Assembly (NCBI GenBank): GCA_002399235.1
Contig: DHDH01000049.1
Location: forward strand, 1-63,824
Direction: 5' to 3'
From: Firmicutes bacterium UBA4881
GTDB taxonomy: Bacteria > Bacillota > DTU065
DNA: 63,824 nucleotides
In this document: positions 50,612-59,057 of the stretch, piece by piece
Position numbering within the stretch: position 1 is the stretch's first letter
Layout of the letters: every line of letters begins with the position of its first letter
Program-made: the position numbers and the translations under genes
Notes under the pieces: generated by a model
Seen by the model: the letters and a program-made list of their open reading frames with translations, nothing else
The model's database searches: none
What the model was told of the DNA's origin: nothing

Positions 50612-51118
50612 TCAGTATTCGATACCTTTTCTGGCTCTAATACCTAAATCATAAGGATGACGAATCTTTTTCATTTCGGTAATTAGATCTGCTTGAGCTA
50701 GAATCGATTCAGGCATCGAGCGCCCAGTAAGTACTAGTTCTAATTGTGGTGGCTTTCCTTTGAGAAAATCACAGATTTCCTCTTCTTTAAGCAAACCACA
50801 AGTAACTAGATAACTGATCTCATCTAAGACCAAAAGGTCATAGTCTTGCCAGATACTCTCTACTTTTTGCACGCCAGTTTGGGCTAACTCTTGATCTTCT
50901 TTTGACGGGGACCCCATAATAAATTCGCCACTACCAAATTGCCAAAAGGGTATCCCTAATTTCGCTAAAGTTACCAATTCACCGCTTGCTACACCTTTTA
51001 AAAACTGTACCAAACCGGTTTTTAGTTGATTACCATGTGCTCTTATTATTAAACCAATCGCTGCTGTTGTTTTCCCTTTGCCATCACCTGTATAAACTTG
51101 AATGAGCCCTTTAGGCAA
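50612..51118 (-). CDS. cobO: cob(I)yrinic acid a,c-diamide adenosyltransferase
   Basis: Adenosylates corrinoids. 168 residues, CobO/BtuR type: the P-loop YTGDGKGKTTAAIG, LVQFLKG, DLLVLDEISYLV and LELVLTGR. I chose TTG at 51118, just after the stop of the ABC gene, with GAAGGTGAT upstream; the TTG at 51133 would add five residues and overlap the ABC gene by 14 bases. The adjacent ABC ATPase suggests corrinoid uptake and use. Confidence 0.93.
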   Translation of the reverse strand: MPKGLIQVYTGDGKGKTTAAIGLIIRAHGNQLKTGLVQFLKGVASGELVTLAKLGIPFWQFGSGEFIMGSPSKEDQELAQTGVQKVESIWQDYDLLVLDEISYLVTCGLLKEEEICDFLKGKPPQLELVLTGRSMPESILAQADLITEMKKIRHPYDLGIRARKGIEY

Positions 51119-51119
51119 T

Positions 51120-51896
51120 TTAATCACCTTCAAAGTTCCAAAAAACAGTAGGTTGGCCGTTTAGAGGATTCGCTGTTACTAAACTCTTTACACCATAAGT
51201 TTGCTCTAAAATCTCAGCAGACAGTACTTCTTCCGGGTAACCGAGAAAAAGTTTGTCCTTTTCGCCCAATAATAGCAAGCGATCGCAAAGAGTAGCTGCC
51301 AAGGAGATATCATGTAATATTAATAGGTAAGAAAGTCGTTTTTCCTTCTTTATTTGCAAAAGAAGTTTACTTAAACCAGCAATATGCCGCATATCTAAAT
51401 GCGCTGTAGGTTCATCGAGAATCAGTAACTCAGGTTCTTGAGCTAAAGCTCGGGCTAGAGCTGTGCGAGCTAATTCACCACCTGAGATCTTATCTAGTGT
51501 GTTATCAGCTAAATTAGTTAACTCGGTAATCTCTAAAGCCTCGTTAACTACCTGGAAGTCTCTAGGGTTAACCTTTCTTGAACTATGAGGAAGTCTACCT
51601 AAAGCCACTGCTTCTTTCACTGTAAACCCAGTGGGAATCTCTTGTCTTTGTCCCATCACAGCGACCTTTTTTGCTATTTCATTACGATTGTATTTCTTTA
51701 AGTCCTTACCAAAAAACCGGACAGTTCCACTGTAAGGTAAAATACCAGTAATAGCACGTATTAAGGTAGTCTTCCCCACGCCATTAGGACCTAATACACC
51801 TAAACTCTCACCAGCACTCAGCTGGAAACTGAGTGCTTTTATAATTTCTTTTGAGCCATAACGAACACCTAACTTATCGACTTCTAATACGTTCAC
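51120..51896 (-). CDS. ABC transporter ATP-binding protein, FecE/BtuD type
   Basis: 258 residues with Walker A (LGPNGVGKTTLIR), signature (ISGGELARTALARAL), Walker B (LLILDEPTAHLD) and H-loop (LILHDISLA). The subgroup serves iron-siderophore and cobalamin importers. No permease or binding-protein gene is adjacent; its coupling to cobO favours a corrinoid. GTG start with GGAGGGG. Follows the MATE gene by about 18 bases. Confidence 0.9.
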   Translation of the reverse strand: MNVLEVDKLGVRYGSKEIIKALSFQLSAGESLGVLGPNGVGKTTLIRAITGILPYSGTVRFFGKDLKKYNRNEIAKKVAVMGQRQEIPTGFTVKEAVALGRLPHSSRKVNPRDFQVVNEALEITELTNLADNTLDKISGGELARTALARALAQEPELLILDEPTAHLDMRHIAGLSKLLLQIKKEKRLSYLLILHDISLAATLCDRLLLLGEKDKLFLGYPEEVLSAEILEQTYGVKSLVTANPLNGQPTVFWNFEGD

Positions 51897-51914
51897 GAAG
51901 CTCCCCTCCAGGGA

Positions 51915-53306
51915 TTAATTTCCCGTATCAGATTGCACATTCCTCTTAACTAAATTGCGAGTTTTCCATCTACCAGAGTAATAATAGATTAAATTGAGGG
52001 CCAAACCAAAAACTGGCGAAATAGCAATAGCTAAAAAGATGCCCGTTGGTCCCAAGCCTAAGGTCTCCGATAGTACTTTAGCTAGTGGCAGTCTAATACC
52101 CCACAAAGAAAGTAAAGTAATGGCCATTGTAATTAGAGTATCCCCAGCACCACGGGAGATACCACCTGTTGAAAACATTAGAGAAAAGACTACATAACTT
52201 AAAGAGACAATCTTTAAGTAGGTACTCCCCATCTCTCTTACCTGCAAATCTGGGGTAAAAATACGTACCCAAAGATCGGGGAAGAAGAAAATTGCTATAG
52301 TAGCTATGGAAGCGATTAATATCGTCAAAATGTTAGAATAACGGAAGATCTCTTTGACTCGTTCTGGTTTCTCTGCACCTAAGTTTTGACCTACCAAAGC
52401 AGAGACAGCTAAAGAAACACTCATTGCAGGCATAAAAGCAAATTGGTCGATTCTGCCACCTAAACCATAAGCAGCTACTACAATTTCACCATGCTTATTC
52501 ACAAGACCAGATAAGAACAACATCGCCATAGATACTAAGGCCTGCTGGGCACCTGCTGGTGCACCAATAGCGATAAGTTGTTTCATAATCCGGCGATCAG
52601 GTCGCAGAAGTGATCTGTCCCACGTTGCCAATTTAGCTTTTCTGAAAAGGTAGACCATTCCTAAAACCGCTGATACACCCTGAGCTAGTACTGTGGCCCA
52701 AGCCACACCAGCTACGCCCATCTTAGGAATAGGACCAACACCTAAAATAAATAAGGGATCGAGAATTATATTAATGACAGTGGCAATAGCTAAAAAGTAC
52801 AGTGGTGTTAAAGAATCACCAAAACCCCTCATAATAGCTGACAAACCATTATAAAGGAAAGTGAGTACCAGACCACTTAGAAAGATTACTAAGTAGGTCC
52901 CTGCATCGGCCCATAGGGATTCGGGTAAATGTACTAGCTTAAAGATAGGTTTATAAAACAAGATACCTATTGCTGTAACAACAAGTGCTGAGACCGTCAT
53001 TAAAAAAAGTGATGTATTAATTGCTCGTTTTAAACCTTGCTCATCTTTAGCACCATAATACTGACTGACTAAAATTGTTGTAGCTATACCTACACCGATA
53101 ATCAGCGATACTAAAAAAAAGACTATGGGAAAGGAAGCACTAACAGCCGCTAAAGCTTCTGTTCCTAAAAAGCGCCCCACCCAGAAAGTATCTACTGTAT
53201 TATAAAGTGCTTGCAGGAAATTGCCAAAAAACATTGGCCAAGAAAAAGCGATTAAATGCTTAAGAATGCTACCCTCTGAAAAATCACGAGCACGATCTTT
53301 GTGCAA
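51915..53306 (-). CDS. MATE-family efflux transporter
   Basis: 463 residues with twelve predicted spans. The start (FSEGSILKHLIAFSWPMFFGNFLQALYN, read in part), DTFWVGRFLGTEALAAVS and the mid-protein repeat FMPAMSVSLAVSALVGQNLGA are typical of the NorM/DinF class. It exports cationic compounds in exchange for Na+ or H+. I chose TTG at 53306 with GAGGTG 7 bases upstream; the GTG at 53315 lies in that site. First gene of the operon with the ABC ATPase and cobO. Confidence 0.9.
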   Translation of the reverse strand: MHKDRARDFSEGSILKHLIAFSWPMFFGNFLQALYNTVDTFWVGRFLGTEALAAVSASFPIVFFLVSLIIGVGIATTILVSQYYGAKDEQGLKRAINTSLFLMTVSALVVTAIGILFYKPIFKLVHLPESLWADAGTYLVIFLSGLVLTFLYNGLSAIMRGFGDSLTPLYFLAIATVINIILDPLFILGVGPIPKMGVAGVAWATVLAQGVSAVLGMVYLFRKAKLATWDRSLLRPDRRIMKQLIAIGAPAGAQQALVSMAMLFLSGLVNKHGEIVVAAYGLGGRIDQFAFMPAMSVSLAVSALVGQNLGAEKPERVKEIFRYSNILTILIASIATIAIFFFPDLWVRIFTPDLQVREMGSTYLKIVSLSYVVFSLMFSTGGISRGAGDTLITMAITLLSLWGIRLPLAKVLSETLGLGPTGIFLAIAISPVFGLALNLIYYYSGRWKTRNLVKRNVQSDTGN

Positions 53307-53443
53307 GTATTTCACCTCTTTAAATTAACATTTTTTCCTTTTGCTATTTTTTACCTAAAGAACCTGAGTTAATCTAGGGTACAGGAATTTAACCATAGAT
53401 CCTAGAAATTATTAGCAAGACAAAAATAAAGGAGGCAATAGAC

Positions 53444-53851
53444 ATGGAATTAAAGGTAAGATGGGATGGAAAAAGACGTTTCATTGGCGAGTGTCCTTCT
53501 GGCCATGAACTAGTTTTAGATGGTAGTGAAGAAATAGGCGGCGAAAACTCTGGCCCTAGACCTACAGAAGCCTTATTAGCTGCTGTTTGTGGCTGTACCG
53601 GCATCGATGTAATCATGATCTTAGAGAAGATGCAACAACCTGTTAAGGCTTATCATATGGAAATTTCAGGTGAGAGAAATAACACCGAACCCCGTTATTT
53701 TACTTCAATCCAGATAAAATATGTTCTCGAAGGCGAGCTAGATGAGGCTAAAGTAGCTCGTGCTATTCAATTATCAGCCACTAAATATTGCGGTGTTATG
53801 CATTCTCTCAAAGCTGAGGTAACCACATCCTATGAAATTATCCGCAGCTAA
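53444..53851 (+). CDS. OsmC/Ohr-family protein
   Basis: 135 residues with the OsmC fold. The two reactive cysteines lie in LLAAVCGCTGIDV and SATKYCGVMHSL. GPRPTEALLAAV is the conserved lead-in. The family reduces organic hydroperoxides; the YhfA-like subgroup to which this seems closest has no proven substrate. AAAGGAGG precedes the ATG. Divergent from the MATE operon. Confidence 0.9.
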   Translation: MELKVRWDGKRRFIGECPSGHELVLDGSEEIGGENSGPRPTEALLAAVCGCTGIDVIMILEKMQQPVKAYHMEISGERNNTEPRYFTSIQIKYVLEGELDEAKVARAIQLSATKYCGVMHSLKAEVTTSYEIIRS

Positions 53852-54000
53852 AATTTTCCTTATCTAAAGAACCACCTAAATTTGACATCCTTTATTATAC
53901 ACTAGCCCCTCGTCTCTGGGGTAAAGTTTTTGAGGACTACATTAAATAGTCCTCAATATCTTATACCCCAAAATCTTCATAACTAATAATTTCTGGCTAC

Positions 54001-54035
54001 AAAAATAATAAGCCTGCAGCCGAAACTGCAGGCTT
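54001..54035 (-). terminator. terminator of groESL
   Basis: AAGCCTGCAG/CTGCAGGCTT with a 6-base loop, followed by ATTATTTTT on the minus strand. Between it and the OsmC gene lies a further TGAGGACTA/TAGTCCTCA inverted repeat near 53931-53955. Confidence 0.92.
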
Positions 54036-54046
54036 CAAGATTCTTA

Positions 54047-55663
54047 TTAATACATTGGTGGAACGTTAGCTGGGGCTTCTTTCTCTGGCTCAGGAATATC
54101 GCAGATGAGGCACTCAGTTGTGAGCAGCATAGCAGCAATAGAAGCTGCATTTTGCATAGCACTTCTAGTAACCATAGCAGGATCTACGATACCACTCTTA
54201 ATCATATCTACATACTCGCCACTTAGAGCGTTGAAGCCTTGGCCAAATGGTAGATTTGCTACATGCTCAACAATGACAGCACCTTCTAAGCCAGCGTTTT
54301 GAGCAATCTGCTTCAATGGTTCAGAGAGAGACTTGCGTACAATTCTGATACCAGTCTTCAAATCGCCAGTTGCTTCAGCTTCAAGAGCTTCGAGCTTTTT
54401 AGCAGCATAAATTAAAGTGGTTCCTCCACCAGGAACGATACCCTCTTCTACTGCAGCTCTAGTAGCAGAGAGAGCATCCTCGATGCGGTGTTTCTTTTCT
54501 TTGAGTTCAGTTTCAGTTGCAGCACCAACCTTGATGACAGCTACGCCACCAACAAGTTTAGCTAGACGCTCCTGAAGCTTCTCTTTATCATAATCGGAAG
54601 TGGTGTCTTCCATTTCAGCTCTAATTTGATTGATACGGCCCTTGATACCATCAGCAGAACCTCTGCCACCAACAATAGTGGTGTTTTCTTTGGTAACACG
54701 AACCTTATCTGCATGGCCGAGCATGTTAAGATTGGTATTTTCTAACTTCATACCAACATCTTCAGAAACTACCTGACCACCAGTTAAGACTGCGATGTCG
54801 CCAAGCATAGCCTTTCTGCGATCGCCAAAACCAGGAGCCTTAACAGCAACTACGTTTAGAGTGCCACGAAGTTTGTTAACAACCAAGGTTGCTAAAGCTT
54901 CGCCTTCGAGGTCCTCAGCGATAATGAGCAAAGGCTTACCAGCTTGGAGAACCTTCTCCAAAACAGGAAGCATATCTTGAACAGAAGTGATCTTCTTATC
55001 AGTAATTAGAATATAAGGATCATCCAAAACAGCTTCCATCCGCTCGGTATCGGTTACCATGTAAGGAGAGACATAACCACGGTCGAATTGCATACCTTCT
55101 TCGGTCTCTAGTGTTGTACCAAAAGTTTGGGACTCTTCGACAGTGATAACGCCTTCTTTACCAACCTTGTCCATTGCCTCAGCGATGAGCTTACCAATCT
55201 CCTCATCACCTGCTGAGATGGAGGCTACTTGAGCAATGCTATCCTGATCTTCGATAGGTTTAGCAATTTCTTTAATAGTATCAACAGCTGTAACAACAGC
55301 TTTTTCGATACCCTTTTTAATGATCATGGGGTTTGCACCAGCTGCTACGTTCTTGAGGCCTTCGCGAATCATAGCTTGAGCTAAAACAGTAGCGGTAGTG
55401 GTACCATCGCCAGCAACATCATTGGTTTTGGTAGCAACTTCTTTAACAAGCTGAGCACCCATATTCTCAAAAGGATCTTCGAGCTCGATCTCACGAGCAA
55501 TGGTTACACCATCGTTAGTAATTGTTGGTGAACCGAACTTCTTATCTAAAACAACGTTACGGCCCTTAGGACCGAGTGTAACTTTAACGGCATCTGCCAA
55601 GGTGTTTACACCTTTTTCTAATTTGCGTCTGCCTTCTTCGGCAAAAAGTAGCTGTTTAGCCAT
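54047..55663 (-). CDS. groL: chaperonin GroEL
   Basis: Hsp60 subunit of the ATP-driven folding chamber. 538 residues with the family start AKQLLFAEEGRRKLEKG, the nucleotide loop DGTTTATVLAQAM, and PGGGTTLIYA. The C-terminus ends with NVPPMY rather than the usual GGM repeat; this is common in the Firmicutes. It follows groES by about 33 bases and shares its CIRCE control. Confidence 0.98.
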   Translation of the reverse strand: MAKQLLFAEEGRRKLEKGVNTLADAVKVTLGPKGRNVVLDKKFGSPTITNDGVTIAREIELEDPFENMGAQLVKEVATKTNDVAGDGTTTATVLAQAMIREGLKNVAAGANPMIIKKGIEKAVVTAVDTIKEIAKPIEDQDSIAQVASISAGDEEIGKLIAEAMDKVGKEGVITVEESQTFGTTLETEEGMQFDRGYVSPYMVTDTERMEAVLDDPYILITDKKITSVQDMLPVLEKVLQAGKPLLIIAEDLEGEALATLVVNKLRGTLNVVAVKAPGFGDRRKAMLGDIAVLTGGQVVSEDVGMKLENTNLNMLGHADKVRVTKENTTIVGGRGSADGIKGRINQIRAEMEDTTSDYDKEKLQERLAKLVGGVAVIKVGAATETELKEKKHRIEDALSATRAAVEEGIVPGGGTTLIYAAKKLEALEAEATGDLKTGIRIVRKSLSEPLKQIAQNAGLEGAVIVEHVANLPFGQGFNALSGEYVDMIKSGIVDPAMVTRSAMQNAASIAAMLLTTECLICDIPEPEKEAPANVPPMY

Positions 55664-55696
55664 TTACTATCCCTCCCAGAATAAATTATGGGTTAG

Positions 55697-55984
55697 TTAG
55701 TCTACAATAGCGAGAATATCTGACTCTTTGAGTACCAAGTACTCGACGTTATCGGCCTTGAACTGGGAACCAGCGTACTTGGCGTAGAGAACCTTATCGC
55801 CTACTTTAACATCCATAGCGATAACCTTGCCGTCCTCGGTGGTACGACCCTTACCTACAGCGACAATTTCGCCAGTCTGAGGTTTCTCTTTGGCGGTGTC
55901 TGGAAGCACAATACCCCCAATCACTACTTCTTCTTCTTGAAGTGGCTTGACAACAACTCTGTCTGCCAATGGTCTTATATTCAT
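55697..55984 (-). CDS. groES: co-chaperonin GroES
   Basis: 95-residue lid of the GroEL chamber. NIRPLADRVVVKP at the start, the mobile loop (EEEVVIGGIVLPDTAKEKPQ, quoted in part as VIGGIVLP) and GDKVLYAKYAGSQF are conserved. A good AGGAGGG site precedes the ATG. First gene of groESL, with a CIRCE element about 35 bases upstream. Confidence 0.98.
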   Translation of the reverse strand: MNIRPLADRVVVKPLQEEEVVIGGIVLPDTAKEKPQTGEIVAVGKGRTTEDGKVIAMDVKVGDKVLYAKYAGSQFKADNVEYLVLKESDILAIVD

Positions 55985-56017
55985 GAATCAACCCTCCTAG
56001 CTGGTTATGCGTATTTG

Positions 56018-56044
56018 TTAGCACTCGTCAGAGGTGAGTGCTAA
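56018..56044. promoter_or_regulatory. CIRCE element (HrcA operator) of groESL
   Basis: TTAGCACTC, 9 bases, GAGTGCTAA: a perfect CIRCE inverted repeat. HrcA binding here represses groESL until heat shock. hrcA is not in the window. Confidence 0.96.
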
Positions 56045-56100
56045 TGATTTCATGATTAGTTTATGCTAAATAACGTCTCTGAGCAAACTTCATATTCAGG

Positions 56101-56127
56101 CAAAAACAGGCCTTTAGCCTGTTTTTT
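56101..56127. terminator. terminator between murJ and groES
   Basis: AAAACAGGC/GCCTGTTTT with a 5-base loop, T-rich on both strands; ends murJ on the minus strand. Confidence 0.88.
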
Positions 56128-56160
56128 CCCCTTTATACCAATTTACGACACTTTTAATAG

Positions 56161-57726
56161 CTATCTCTTGCTAATCTTTCCCAAGACCTTGCGAGCCAAG
56201 CTTCTAGCTACATCCATTTCTTCAACTTTCAAAATATAAGCTGTAAGGAAATAGCTAATCGCTGCTATACCAATCACAGCAAAAAGTAAAAGAACACGTC
56301 TCATACCCGAGATAGCATAAGGAGCAACTAGCTGCCAACCAAATATTGCCACCAGAGCCATAACACCACTAGCTATAGTTATCTTCAATAGTGAAGATAA
56401 TATACTTCTCATGCCTAAGGGACCAGTTTTCTTACGTAAAAAGATTAAAGATATAATTGAACTAAAGATAGCTGCTATAGTAGTACCTAAAGCTAGACCA
56501 GCATGCCCCATGGGACCGACTAAAGAAAGGTTAGCAATAATATTAATAATAACAGCACCTGCTGAGATAAACATCGGTGTTAAAGTATCTTTCAAAGACC
56601 AGAAACCACGATTTATTACATCGCGCCAGCTAGCTACTAAAAGGCCTGCTGAATAGTAGAATAAAGCTATCGAAGTAGCAGCAGTAGCTTCAGAGGTAAA
56701 GGCACCTCTTTCATAGACAACTTGGGTGATTGGCGTCGCTAGAACCATAAGACCAATCATCATAGGCATCACTAAAAAAGACATCGTTCTTAAACTACTG
56801 TCAATACTTTCTTTAAAACGTTTTTTATCTTTCGTAACAGCAGCATGACTCATCGTAGGATAGATCGCTGTAACTACAGAAGATACCACAATGCCCAAAG
56901 GGAAACCATTTAGTCTCGAAGCATAGTTTAAAGCTGATATTGATCCCTCTGGTAGACCAGAGGCTAACATTCTATCTACCATGATATTAATCTCACCCAT
57001 AGCTGTTCCAATCAAGGTCGGTACCATAAGCTCTAGGATTAAAACCAGTTCAGGAGCTTTTAGATCTAGGTAAAAGTGATAACGGTAACCAGTCTTTCTT
57101 AGCGAAGGGATTAAGATTAATAGTTGTGAGCTTATACCAATAACTGTGGCAATGGCGAGGCCAAAGATGCCATAGATACTACCTAAAGAAAATATGCCAG
57201 CAATGATTAAAATATTATAAGGAAAACCTACTAAAGCGGGAGCTGTGAACTCCTGCAAGGCATTCAAAACACCAGAAATAACACCTGTAAGACCAAAAAC
57301 TATTATTACCGGTAACATAATTCTAGTAAGTTCGACAGCCAGATCAAAGGTTTCTCCCTCAAACCCTCTAGCAAAAAGATGTACAAGTGGAGCTGTAAAA
57401 ATTTCTCCTAATAAAATTAGGAGCAAACTAATAAGTAAAACTGTATTTATTACATTATTAGTTAAATCAAAAGCCCTTTGTTTGCCTTTATGGGTAGCTA
57501 CATCAGTAAAGACAGGAATAAAGACAGTACGAATAGCTGTAGCTATAGCCGCAAACAAAAGACCTGGTATTGACATGGCTAGGTTAAAAGCATCTGTTTG
57601 CCAGGAAGAACCAAATTTATAAGCAATGGCCATCTCTCTTGCAAAGCCAAGAACTTTACTTATCGCAGCGGTAACAGCAATAATACCCGTTGCTTTCATT
57701 ACTGTATTTTTGCTTGGACTCAACAT
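56161..57726 (-). CDS. murJ: lipid II flippase MurJ (MviN family)
   Basis: Flips lipid II for peptidoglycan synthesis. 521 residues with about 14 spans. The start (ATGIIAVTAAISKVLGFAREMAIAYKFG, read in part), NLAMSIPGLLFA, and the central ASGLPEGSISALNYASRL are signatures of MurJ. The family belongs to the MOP flippases, as does the MATE gene here. Monocistronic. A wider 390-base gap lies upstream. Confidence 0.95.
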   Translation of the reverse strand: MLSPSKNTVMKATGIIAVTAAISKVLGFAREMAIAYKFGSSWQTDAFNLAMSIPGLLFAAIATAIRTVFIPVFTDVATHKGKQRAFDLTNNVINTVLLISLLLILLGEIFTAPLVHLFARGFEGETFDLAVELTRIMLPVIIVFGLTGVISGVLNALQEFTAPALVGFPYNILIIAGIFSLGSIYGIFGLAIATVIGISSQLLILIPSLRKTGYRYHFYLDLKAPELVLILELMVPTLIGTAMGEINIMVDRMLASGLPEGSISALNYASRLNGFPLGIVVSSVVTAIYPTMSHAAVTKDKKRFKESIDSSLRTMSFLVMPMMIGLMVLATPITQVVYERGAFTSEATAATSIALFYYSAGLLVASWRDVINRGFWSLKDTLTPMFISAGAVIINIIANLSLVGPMGHAGLALGTTIAAIFSSIISLIFLRKKTGPLGMRSILSSLLKITIASGVMALVAIFGWQLVAPYAISGMRRVLLLFAVIGIAAISYFLTAYILKVEEMDVARSLARKVLGKISKR

Positions 57727-58077
57727 AGATCCCTTCTTTCATACATAAAAAATATATGTATATTCAACTTGTAAATTTCTACATATTACTACCATTCCCT
57801 CTATCTAAGGTAGTATAGATCACTTATTGAGAGTCTTTTCTCGGTAAAAGTAAGACAAGATTAGGTTATTTATCCTTTAAAAATGCTTTGGTTATATAAG
57901 GTCTCGAAATGAATCTAGCCATCTCCCTTAAGTAGTTTATTAAAACAAAGTCAGTTAATGCTAAAAGTTAATGATTTTATTGAGTTTATCATAATCTATC
58001 GCCTTAAGATAGTACGATCTATAGGCAATTATTTTGTTAACTCTTTTCTTAAGATAAACTCCCAAATGATACTAATG
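57727..58077. other. intergenic region upstream of murJ
   Basis: About 350 AT-rich bases between murJ and the cysE terminator. Only weak imperfect inverted repeats are visible, such as CTATCTAAGGTAGTATAG near 57810. No gene or RNA recognised. Confidence 0.4.
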
Positions 58078-58108
58078 AAAAGGAAGGTTTTTAACAAACC
58101 TCCCTTTT
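58078..58108 (-). terminator. terminator of the cysE operon
   Basis: AAAAGGGAGGTTT and AAACCTTCCTTTT pair with one mismatch after the cysE stop. Confidence 0.8.
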
Positions 58109-58114
58109 CTTTTC

Positions 58115-59017
58115 TTACTTCTTTTTCTCGATTATAGGTTTATTAATAACTTTGCAGCCAGGTGGTACACTCTCGGTGATCCAGACATTACCACCGATAA
58201 CGGCTCCTTCACCAATAACTGTTTGACCACCTAAAATAGTTGCTCCAGCGTAGATAGTTACATTATCTTCAATTGTCGGGTGACGTTTGGCTCCTTTAAT
58301 GATGTTGCCATTATGATCTTTAGGAAAGCTTAACGCACCTAAGGTAACACCTTGATAGAGCTTGACATTAGTACCAATCTCAGTTGTCTCACCAATAACT
58401 ACACCAGTACCATGATCAATAAAGAACCCTTTACCTATCTTTGCCCCAGGATGGATATCAATGCCAGTTTTACTATGAGCGTATTCTGACATAATTCTCG
58501 CCAACAAATCGAGATCACGTTTTTGGAACTCATGTGCTAAGCGGTGGGTAAGGACCGCAAAAAAACCCGGATAAGAGAGAATAACCTCATCTTCGCTTCT
58601 AGCAGCTGGGTCTCCTTTATAAGCTGCTTTAACGTCTTCATCAAGAAGTTTCTTTATATTAGGTAACTCTTGCAAAATTTCTAAAGCTTTTTTCCTCGAC
58701 ACTTCCAGTTCTACGCAACTTTCCATATCGATACTGCATTCTGGTTTACACTTATTAGTAATCGAACTGTGTATAATCCTTGTAAGTCGCCAATAAAGTA
58801 CTCCCAGTCTCTCTAAATAGCAAACCTGATCTTTATTATCTTCTGTGGTAGAAAAATAATTTGGATATAAAATAGCTTGCACTTCTTTTAAGATTGCCAC
58901 TACAGCATCGGGATTAGGTAGTAAATTGCGAGGTTCTATCTGACGATTACATAATTTTGCCAATTCGGCTACCAAGCCGATAAGGACTTGTTCTTCTTGC
59001 ATATTGTTTTGTGGCAT
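58115..59017 (-). CDS. cysE: serine O-acetyltransferase (EpsC-type)
   Basis: Acetylates serine for cysteine synthesis. 300 residues: a long N-terminal helical region (to about 175) with extra Cys residues, and a left-handed beta-helix of hexapeptide repeats (IDIHPGAKIGKGFFIDHGTGVVIGE, read in part; NVKLYQGVTLGALSFP; GGQTVIGEGAVIGGNV). The EpsC subgroup has this N-terminal extension. The ATG lies 15 bases after GGAGGGTG, a wide spacing. It follows the barrel protein gene by 40 bases and probably shares its transcript. Confidence 0.93.
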   Translation of the reverse strand: MPQNNMQEEQVLIGLVAELAKLCNRQIEPRNLLPNPDAVVAILKEVQAILYPNYFSTTEDNKDQVCYLERLGVLYWRLTRIIHSSITNKCKPECSIDMESCVELEVSRKKALEILQELPNIKKLLDEDVKAAYKGDPAARSEDEVILSYPGFFAVLTHRLAHEFQKRDLDLLARIMSEYAHSKTGIDIHPGAKIGKGFFIDHGTGVVIGETTEIGTNVKLYQGVTLGALSFPKDHNGNIIKGAKRHPTIEDNVTIYAGATILGGQTVIGEGAVIGGNVWITESVPPGCKVINKPIIEKKK

Positions 59018-59057
59018 TAGCTCGCCACACCCTCCTTTCTACTTAAGAGGTGATATA

